Assembly (NCBI GenBank): GCA_002315625.1
Contig: DCHH01000070.1
Coordinates: 1 to 21,756, forward strand
DNA from: Bacteroidales bacterium UBA1757
GTDB taxonomy: Bacteria > Bacteroidota > Bacteroidia > Bacteroidales > UBA1402
Direction: 5' to 3'
Length of the DNA stretch: 21,756 nucleotides
The position numbers were made by a program, and so were the translations under genes. Positions 16,737-21,756 of this stretch are shown piece after piece (the stretch's first letter is position 1; each line of letters starts with the position of its first letter). The notes under the pieces were generated by a model. The model had not been told where the DNA came from and made no database searches. It worked only from the letters and a program-made list of their open reading frames with translations.

Positions 16737-18240
16737 TTCGTTTTTTATAGTATCTGATGACATAACGCACATAACGATAAATCAGTTTTGGACGGCAGAA
16801 GCGCTTGATTGCAGCAATATAGGTATCGGCGCTGAAGATTGCCGAATCGTTCACCGACTTGTAAGTCAGGAATATACCAAGCGGGAACAGCACTGCCGTA
16901 CTGAGGCTCATGCCCATGATTGCAGTCCACTCGCCGCTCTTGACAAGTTTCTGCCCTGCTGTATCTATAAGGTAATAAATAATAAACAGCACGACCGACA
17001 CAACGGCTGGCATACCTATTCCACCCTTGCGGATAATTGCCCCGAGAGGCGCTCCGATAAAGAAGAACACCAGGCAGGCAATGGAGAGAGAATATTTTTT
17101 GTAGTACTCGATTCCGCTGCGCCGGTACTTGTAGTTCTCACGGCTCAGCGATGACTCCTGGAACTCAAAGTCGTTCTTTGCCGACTCCACCCTCTTCTGG
17201 GCTTTTTCGATTATATCCGCAGCCACCTCGTCAGACAGGCTCAGGTACATGCTATCGACATTCACATCGAAGAAGCCCACCTCCGAGACCTTCTTGATGG
17301 AATCGACCGTCAGAAGGACATGCTTGGCACGGCTGTCACGCCCAAGGTACTCATGTTCAACATAGCGTCTCTGCTTGATTACGTAGGCAGAGTCAATGAT
17401 GGCCTTCACCGAGTCGATGTCGCCACGGAGTTCCTTACAGTTGCGGCTCATGTGGTTGGAACGGAGCCGCTCCTCGTCCATGGCCTTGAAATTGTCGTCA
17501 AACGGGATAATCACCTCCTTGACCCGGAACATCTCGCGCCGGTATGGGATGCCCTTCGTGTTTGCCGTCTCCTGGTCGAAATTGCTAAACCCCTCACCAT
17601 GGTATAGTGTCATCACCAGATTGCACTTGTCTTCGGTCATGTGCAGGTAGCCGGAATCGGCCAACGTCACCGACACCTTCTCGAAGCCATCGGAAAAGTC
17701 ATATATCATGATGTCCTTCAGCATCTTCTTCTCCATATCCTTGGAGCGGACATAGATTGTCATCCCCTCGATTTCAGAGTAGAAGGCCCCCTCGGGGATG
17801 GAAAATGCAGGCGATTTTTCCTGCATGCCGTACATGAGCGAATTCAGTTTCAACTGTACTTTGGGCAGGTATTTGTCTTGGAATACGAACGAGAGGACAG
17901 AAATCACGGCCACAGTAATGATGAGCGGCCGCATGATATTGAAGAGCGACACGCCGGCCGCCTTCATTGCCAGGAGTTCAAGCCGTTCACCGAAGTTGCC
18001 GAAAGTCATCAGAGAGGCCAGCAGGATGGCCAGGGGAAGGGTTGTCGGCAGAAGGCTGGCCGAAGCGTAATAGAAAAACTGCAAATAGACGTAGAACTCA
18101 ATCCCCTTGCCCATGATGTCCTCAGCAACACGCCAGATCAACTGCATCACCAGGATGAAGTCGCAGATGAGGAACGTCATCAGGAACGTTGGCAGGAAAT
18201 TCTGCAGGACAAAAGTATCTAGGCGCTTAATGCGGAACAT
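16711..18240 (-). CDS. LptF/LptG family permease (lipopolysaccharide export)
   Basis: 509 aa from the ATG at 18240; an in-frame TTG at 18261 overlaps the promoter. The YjgP/YjgQ fold is clear: it opens with MFRIKRLDTFVLQNFLPTF, has three N-terminal membrane helices, a large periplasmic region and three C-terminal helices. The typical segments LPLAILLASLMTFGNFGERLELLAMKAAGVS and FFFIGAPLGAIIRKGG are present. With LptB and LptC the family pulls lipopolysaccharide from the inner membrane. The periplasmic part is longer than in E. coli, with a helical insertion of about 100 residues (roughly 250-370). LptF and LptG cannot be told apart from sequence alone. Followed by ribBA. Confidence 0.9.
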   Translation of the reverse strand: MFRIKRLDTFVLQNFLPTFLMTFLICDFILVMQLIWRVAEDIMGKGIEFYVYLQFFYYASASLLPTTLPLAILLASLMTFGNFGERLELLAMKAAGVSLFNIMRPLIITVAVISVLSFVFQDKYLPKVQLKLNSLMYGMQEKSPAFSIPEGAFYSEIEGMTIYVRSKDMEKKMLKDIMIYDFSDGFEKVSVTLADSGYLHMTEDKCNLVMTLYHGEGFSNFDQETANTKGIPYRREMFRVKEVIIPFDDNFKAMDEERLRSNHMSRNCKELRGDIDSVKAIIDSAYVIKQRRYVEHEYLGRDSRAKHVLLTVDSIKKVSEVGFFDVNVDSMYLSLSDEVAADIIEKAQKRVESAKNDFEFQESSLSRENYKYRRSGIEYYKKYSLSIACLVFFFIGAPLGAIIRKGGIGMPAVVSVVLFIIYYLIDTAGQKLVKSGEWTAIMGMSLSTAVLFPLGIFLTYKSVNDSAIFSADTYIAAIKRFCRPKLIYRYVRYVIRYYKKRNGKIYQGQ

Positions 18241-18258
18241 GGGCTTGTTTTGAACCTG

Positions 18259-18290
18259 CAAAGATAGTAAAAATCGCGAATAAACTCAAG
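18259..18290 (-). promoter_or_regulatory. Predicted promoter of the permease-ribBA-lipoprotein operon
   Basis: Minus-strand TATCTTTG (18259-18266) matches TAnnTTTG exactly. CTTG (18287-18290) lies 20 nt upstream as a -33 element. It is about 19 nt before the permease ATG. Confidence 0.65.
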
Positions 18291-18331
18291 TTCGAAATCA
18301 TATCCGAACCGAGCGCGGCAGGCTCACCTTA

Positions 18332-18712
18332 TTACAACCCCACGCGGCGGATGAGTTCGGCGATTTCGTGATCCCAGAGGCCAATGAGGTCGAGTCGCTC
18401 GTCGGGAGATTCGGCATGGTCGGTCACCTCGAGGGTAATCTCACCCGTCAGCTCGGAAATCAGCAGCCGAATCTCGAAATAATTGGCCGGTGGATTGTAC
18501 AACCATCGGAATCTTATCCTTTCCATCGGCGTCACCTGCTGAATTTCCGCTTCCTCCGATGAGTCCTTCCAATAAAAAGTATATACCTTATTCTTAGCCT
18601 CCACACGGTCAGCCATCCACTCAGAAAGTCCCTGAGGGGTGCTTATCAGATTCCAAAGCGACTTGACAGAGCCTTTCTTCAAGCCATACTCCAACGTGAA
18701 TGATTCTCTCAT
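18332..18712 (-). CDS. START-like / SRPBCC domain protein
   Basis: 126 aa from the ATG at 18712 (MRESFTLEYGLKKG). The frame stays open upstream to 18814, but the codons before the ATG look non-coding and hold a possible promoter. The protein has the pattern of START-like proteins of Bacteroidota: SVKSLWNLISTPQGLSEWMA, then FYWKDSSEEAEI, then an acidic C-terminal helix (GLWDHEIAELIRRVG). The fold usually binds a hydrophobic ligand, which is unknown here. It lies 91 bp upstream of the permease gene on the same strand, but that gap carries a separate promoter. Confidence 0.82.
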   Translation of the reverse strand: MRESFTLEYGLKKGSVKSLWNLISTPQGLSEWMADRVEAKNKVYTFYWKDSSEEAEIQQVTPMERIRFRWLYNPPANYFEIRLLISELTGEITLEVTDHAESPDERLDLIGLWDHEIAELIRRVGL

Positions 18713-18737
18713 AGCTCCATACGTTTTATTTGTGTGC

Positions 18738-18770
18738 GCAAGATAAAAAAAACCATTCGAATTACGCAAA
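18738..18770 (-). promoter_or_regulatory. Possible promoter of the START-like gene
   Basis: Minus-strand TTTG (18767-18770), 21 nt, TATCTTGC (18738-18745). The -7 element matches TAnnTTTG imperfectly. It lies 26 nt before the ATG. Confidence 0.4.
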
Positions 18771-19056
18771 CCAAATCGTTGAAATTTTTCTCCGCCAGAC
18801 TGCTGCTTTCTCACAAAATGAAAAATCTTTTTCTTTCTAGTTATTTTTCATAGCTTTGCCAGCAACTGGTCACAAAAACAATATCGACTTAAGCACTAGG
18901 CATAGCTGGTCTGAAAATCGGGAGTACTACACTACTATACCCATACAGTGGAAAATCCTATCTTAAAACTTCATTAACGCTCCAACATTATCAAGGACAA
19001 GAAAGCAGAGACAGAATAATCAAAATCGGAATTCCTATTCCGCAAGGTTGTTCAGA

Positions 19057-19188
19057 TTATGCATCTTTTGCCAATAAGATGCAAGAGAATGAAAAGACAT
19101 TGACCAGTTCTGATTTCCATCCGAAAATCGTTTCTGCAGATACTTCGTACTTTTCCGACAGGTCGCTCAGTGTTTCCTGACCTTTCAT
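19057..19188 (-). pseudogene. Fragment of IS3-type transposase OrfA
   Basis: The minus-strand frame reads MKGQETLSDLSEKYEVSAE, then TIFGWKSEL, then loses similarity and stops. This matches the helix-turn-helix part of IS3-family OrfA proteins, whose usual form is KGxxTLxELAxKYEV followed by xxISxWKxEL. The residues that normally come before (RxYSxEFKxxAV) and after (the leucine zipper and OrfB) are not found, and no terminal inverted repeats were recognised. It is therefore a remnant. The frame stays open further upstream to about 19235 without similarity. Identification is by motif memory only. Confidence 0.6.
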
Positions 19189-19217
19189 GCCTTCATTGTG
19201 TTTTTCTAACTGAAAAA

Positions 19218-19249
19218 TTTGGAAATTTCAGATTTTTTTCGGATATTTG
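19218..19249 (+). promoter_or_regulatory. Predicted promoter of the AAA+ gene leader
   Basis: TTTG (19218-19221), 20 nt, GATATTTG (19242-19249), one mismatch from TAnnTTTG. Transcription would begin near 19256, giving a leader of about 330 nt before the AAA+ ATG. Confidence 0.5.
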
Positions 19250-19279
19250 CATTTGGTTTTCGAATTAGTGAACGAGACA

Positions 19280-19324
19280 ATGAACGGAGGTATGAACAAG
19301 ACTAAAAACAGGACGCCGGAATGA
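19280..19324 (+). CDS. Possible leader peptide upstream of the AAA+ gene
   Basis: A 14-codon frame (MNGGMNKTKNRTPE) lies within the predicted leader. Its second in-frame ATG is preceded by GGAGG. It contains no run of one amino acid that would suggest classic attenuation control. Coding is not proven; it is reported because of its position between a promoter and a terminator-like hairpin. Confidence 0.3.
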   Translation: MNGGMNKTKNRTPE

Positions 19325-19425
19325 GGAGGGGATGTGTAGGGCGAAGGCGAACGGTGTTTCCGGTCGGACTTCGCGAACTGGAATTTTTACGGAACGACAA
19401 TCTATTTATCAAACCTATCATAAGT

Positions 19426-19467
19426 ATGGGATGCCCGGGATGGATACCGGTGGCATCCCATTTTTTT
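19426..19467 (+). terminator. Intrinsic terminator inside the AAA+ gene leader (possible attenuator)
   Basis: ATGGGATGCC (19426-19435) pairs perfectly with GGCATCCCAT (19452-19461). The stem continues with CGG (19436-19438) and CCG (19447-19449) after a 2-nt bulge, with loop GATGGATA. Seven T follow (19461-19467). It lies about 120 nt before the AAA+ start and about 170 nt after the predicted start of transcription. No good second promoter was found between it and the gene. Confidence 0.8.
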
Positions 19468-19548
19468 GTCCTGGCTGCCGGTACTTGCAGAGAGTACTGC
19501 GGGCCGTGCGATACTATTTTTCTCAAAGCTTATACAAACACAATCAAC

Positions 19549-19576
19549 ATCAATCAATCAATCAATCAATCAATCA
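19549..19576 (+). repeat. Tetranucleotide tract (ATCA)7
   Basis: Seven perfect ATCA units end 7 nt before the AAA+ ATG at 19584. Such tracts change length by slippage. Here that would alter the leader just before the start codon. Confidence 0.95.
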
Positions 19577-19583
19577 AACCGCA

Positions 19584-21458
19584 ATGGAAAACAAGCAGGA
19601 AGCTAGGTCGGAAACGGCATTAATGGAGCTCTACAATCTGTATCAGCTTATGACAGAGGACGAGCAGCGTTATCAGGAAGAGGTCGGCAAGGTAAGAAAG
19701 GACCTGGCCGTGATGGGTTATTTTCTTGATGACGAAGTGAAACTCATGGCACGGCTGGCAAATGTCTGGCCGCACGCATTGCCCATGAAGAACTTGGCCG
19801 ATGGCATCGAATCGGATTGCCCCGATTCCGATGAGCTGGCGGCGGCAAGTCTGACGCATAAGGGGGTCACCCGATTCGTACATAGCGCTACGGGGGAGTC
19901 ATATCTCGTTGTGACGGAAAGAACTGTCATGGACTTGTTGATGGAAATTCCTTACTTGCTACTGCATCCCGAGGAACCGACCTGCGAGACCTCTCATTAC
20001 GAGGATTCTTACTACGGAGAATCTTGCTGTGAGGATTCATACTACGGAGATTATAACTGCTGGGCAGAGGAGGATCGTTTTCCGGAGCACGACCAAAACA
20101 ACTGGTACAACGAACCCAAGGAAGAGTTCTACCCCGATGGCGAACAGTCATACAATGGAGACTGTGGCCCGGAAGCACCCGCACACTTTCCTCAGGAGAC
20201 CGCTCCTGTCACCACCGTTGGGGGAGGGCACTTCTTCGAGAAACTCCGCGATGTTCGGAACAAGGAACTGTTGGACACGGCATGGATTCAGGGGTTCAGA
20301 AAAGAGCTGAACAACTTCAGCGATTCCGACTTTGCAAAAGGTTGGAGGAAACTGGGTGCGGACAAACTGAACGAAGAGGAAACAAGGGCCTTCTGTTTCG
20401 CCCTGAGAGAGTTCATCCACAACTTCACAAAGCCCATCGCCGGAATGGAGATTAAAAGGGACGGAACGGAAGGGCCGCAGGCCTACAACGAAATCGTACC
20501 ACAGGAGAATATGGAAAACCTCGTCAGGAATGGACTTCTGATATCATTCATGTCGGGGTACCTCATTGCGCCGAAGGTGGCAGAAGTGCTTCTGCACGGT
20601 CATGACGAGATTGTGTCCTACGCGGACATTTCAAAGACCACAACCGTCATCAAGAGTGCCGACGTCAAAAAGAAAAGGCTCTTCTTCTCGGACGAGAGCG
20701 AGGAAGACATGAAAAGACTCTATGGCCTGCTCTCGAGCAGCGGGTTCAAGAGTGCGTGCAAGACGCTGAAGAAGCAAAAGAGGAATCCATCGGTCCAGAT
20801 GCTCTTTTGGGGCGGTCCAGGCACAGGAAAAACGGAGACCGTCAAGCAGGTTGCGCGGAAGACTAAGCGCGACATCTTTCTTCTGGACGTGGCCAAAATC
20901 ACCAACTGCCTGTTGGGTGAAACGGAAAAAATGTACCGCAGACTGTTCACTTCATACCGGTTCATAGTCGCTGTCAAGAATGATGCCCCGATTCTTCTCC
21001 TGAATGAGGCCGACCAGGTGCTCTCAAAACGGATGGATTTGCTGGAGCGTTCTATTGACAAGTATGAAAATTCCATAACGGACCTTCTATTGGAGGAAAT
21101 GGAAAACATGCATGGCATCCTGCTTGCCACCACCAACCACAAAGACCTGCTGGATCCGGCCTTCGACCGAAGGTTCCTTTTCAAGGTGGAGTTGAAGAAA
21201 CCGGATGCAGGCGCACGGAAGTCAATCTGGAAATCGATGATGCGCGGACTTTCTGACCAGGACGCTGAACATCTTGCCGTGAAGTATGAAATAAGCGGTG
21301 CGCAAATAAGCAATATCGTGGCAAAACGCGACCTGGACAAAGTGTGCAAAATGTGCGGGAATGGGCTTCCTTATCTTGAAGGGCTCTGTGAAAAGGAACT
21401 GGGCACCGGCAAGCCGGCCGGAGAGCGCAAACGAGTTGGATACAGCCTGAGACCATAG
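19584..21458 (+). CDS. AAA+ ATPase of unknown role
   Basis: 624 aa from the ATG at 19584. The frame is open further upstream to 19332, but that part crosses the terminator hairpin and ATCA tract, so the later ATG is chosen. An N-terminal region of unknown fold (1-130) is followed by an acidic, Tyr/Cys-rich linker (about 135-210) holding a duplicated decapeptide EDSYYGESCC/EDSYYGDYNC. A helical domain (about 215-380) comes next. The AAA+ core has Walker A GGPGTGKT (410-417), Walker B ILLLNEAD (470-477) with N474 where Asp is usual, sensor-1 N518 in ATTNH, and arginine-finger-like R529/R530 in FDRRF. A Cys pair (C588, C591) lies near the end. The core resembles classic AAA (FtsH/Cdc48-like) modules, with no protease domain. 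It is probably cytoplasmic; partner and function are unknown. Confidence 0.85.
   Translation: MENKQEARSETALMELYNLYQLMTEDEQRYQEEVGKVRKDLAVMGYFLDDEVKLMARLANVWPHALPMKNLADGIESDCPDSDELAAASLTHKGVTRFVHSATGESYLVVTERTVMDLLMEIPYLLLHPEEPTCETSHYEDSYYGESCCEDSYYGDYNCWAEEDRFPEHDQNNWYNEPKEEFYPDGEQSYNGDCGPEAPAHFPQETAPVTTVGGGHFFEKLRDVRNKELLDTAWIQGFRKELNNFSDSDFAKGWRKLGADKLNEEETRAFCFALREFIHNFTKPIAGMEIKRDGTEGPQAYNEIVPQENMENLVRNGLLISFMSGYLIAPKVAEVLLHGHDEIVSYADISKTTTVIKSADVKKKRLFFSDESEEDMKRLYGLLSSSGFKSACKTLKKQKRNPSVQMLFWGGPGTGKTETVKQVARKTKRDIFLLDVAKITNCLLGETEKMYRRLFTSYRFIVAVKNDAPILLLNEADQVLSKRMDLLERSIDKYENSITDLLLEEMENMHGILLATTNHKDLLDPAFDRRFLFKVELKKPDAGARKSIWKSMMRGLSDQDAEHLAVKYEISGAQISNIVAKRDLDKVCKMCGNGLPYLEGLCEKELGTGKPAGERKRVGYSLRP
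20001..20060 (+). repeat. Two tandem 30-bp units inside the AAA+ gene
   Basis: The units at 20001-20030 and 20031-20060 both begin GAGGATTC and share the TACTACGGAGA stretch. They encode EDSYYGESCC and EDSYYGDYNC. The second has diverged mostly in its last third, so the duplication is not very recent. Confidence 0.85.
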
Positions 21459-21486
21459 GGCCTTAGGCACCCTGACCTCGCATTAC

Positions 21487-21525
21487 AATGGCCCCCACGG
21501 GCGAGCTGTGGGGACCATTAATTTT
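21487..21525 (+). terminator. Terminator of the AAA+ gene
   Basis: AATGG-C-CCCCAC (21487-21497) pairs with GTGGGG-A-CCATT (21509-21519), an 11-bp stem with one internal mismatch, followed by AATTTT. It starts 29 bp after the AAA+ stop. Confidence 0.7.
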
Positions 21526-21528
21526 ACC

Positions 21529-21639
21529 GTCATCCTGAGATTGAGTCAGGATCTCGATATGAACAGGGGATGCTGAATCAAGTTCAGCATGACGCAGTTC
21601 TGAATAACGCGGTTCAGCATAGCGCGGTTCTGAATGACG
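21529..21639. repeat. Interspersed stem-loop repeat, copy 3, with 15-bp tandem array
   Basis: Arm A is diverged (ATCCTGAGATTGAGTCAGGAT) but still folds. Arm B is intact up to 21593 (ATGCTGAATCAAGTTCAGCAT). After arm B three degenerate 15-bp units follow: GCAGTTCTGAATAAC, GCGGTTCAGCATAGC and GCGGTTCTGAATGAC, each a copy of the outer half of arm B. Same orientation as copy 1. The frame translating it (21463-21723, minus) is not a gene. Confidence 0.88.
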
Positions 21640-21694
21640 ATTTGGATGGAACAAGTGGCCAATTATGGATATGTCCCTGACCATACATCTTTTC

Positions 21695-21726
21695 GAAATG
21701 ACCGAAACACCCCGTTCGGTCATTTC
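21695..21726. repeat. Perfect 12-bp inverted repeat
   Basis: GAAATGACCGAA (21695-21706) and TTCGGTCATTTC (21715-21726) are perfect reverse complements around ACACCCCG. No T-run follows on either strand, so it may be a protein-binding site or RNA hairpin rather than a terminator. The next gene is beyond the window. Confidence 0.75.
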
Positions 21727-21756
21727 ATGATTACCACCTGGACCGCCACCCCCTTC

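Larger units (their letters stand above)
18713..19279. other. Intergenic stretch with decayed sequence
   Basis: No intact gene is visible here. The region is richer in A and T than its surroundings. It contains a possible plus-strand -7 element TAGCTTTG (18851-18858) with only a weak -33. There are two small hairpins, CGGAAT-TCCT-ATTCCG (19027-19042) and TGCATCTT-TTGCCAAT-AAGATGCA (19060-19083). On the plus strand a frame is open without any ATG near its start from about 18890 to 19180. On the minus strand lies a transposase fragment, listed separately. The next promoter begins at 19218. Confidence 0.6.

Noticed and set aside
15516..16757. 413-aa plus-strand frame
   Set aside because: It is the exact antisense of ribBA, which has full family motifs; the long shadow comes from codon bias.
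17641..18222. 193-aa plus-strand frame
   Set aside because: Antisense of the LptF/LptG permease, with low-complexity His/Glu/Gln composition.
18890..19180. Plus-strand open frame as a real gene
   Set aside because: No ATG near its start; the only clear internal ATG leaves about 40 codons, and no family is recognised.
19332..19583. Upstream extension of the AAA+ protein
   Set aside because: The region contains an intrinsic terminator and the ATCA tract, and its peptide has no domain-like character; the ATG at 19584 is a better start.
21463..21723. 86-aa minus-strand frame with HAELDSAS
   Set aside because: Translation of repeat copy 3 and its 15-bp array, not a protein.

Overview
The window is chromosomal DNA of a Bacteroidota member, most likely order Bacteroidales (gut- or rumen-type). 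Three things point there. The gene order purH-mreB-mreC-mreD-mrdA-rodA and the holB/ricT/gldH neighbourhood are typical of the group. GldH and the RicT (PSP1/YaaT) protein carry Bacteroidota-type features. Almost every promoter that can be read has the Bacteroidota form TTTG-N19..21-TAnnTTTG, with no Shine-Dalgarno dependence. No rRNA, tRNA or CRISPR was found.

Layout. 1-1011 (+) is the 3' part of a Na+/phosphate cotransporter gene with a PhoU-like tail, converging on holB (1041-2204, -). The divergent gap 2205-2480 holds a promoter on each side and a large copy of an interspersed stem-loop repeat. ricT and gldH (2481-4441, +) form an operon. A long minus-strand operon follows, read from 13328 down to 4432: purH, mreB, mreC, mreD, mrdA (PBP2), rodA and, 2 nt after rodA, a secreted two-domain pectin-active esterase (CE12-like plus CE8-like). 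This joins purine synthesis, the cell-elongation machinery and a plant-polysaccharide enzyme. Divergent from purH is a zinc alcohol-dehydrogenase-family gene resembling L-sorbose-1-phosphate reductases (13495-14760, +). It ends at a repeat copy and a strong bidirectional terminator. From 18712 down to 14924 (-) lie a small START-like protein, an LptF/LptG permease, ribBA and an unrecognised small lipoprotein.

The right end (18713-21756) looks accessory. A non-coding stretch carries a decayed IS3-type OrfA fragment. After it comes a roughly 330-nt leader with a promoter, a possible leader peptide, several hairpins and a perfect-stem intrinsic terminator. A run of seven ATCA units then ends just before a 624-aa AAA+ ATPase of unknown role. 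That gene is followed by a terminator, a third repeat copy with a degenerate 15-bp tandem array, and a perfect 12-bp inverted repeat.

The most interesting signals are the attenuator-like leader plus ATCA tract of the AAA+ gene, the pectin esterase fused to the mre operon, and the repeat family, whose two arms keep the same stem-loop with compensating base changes.
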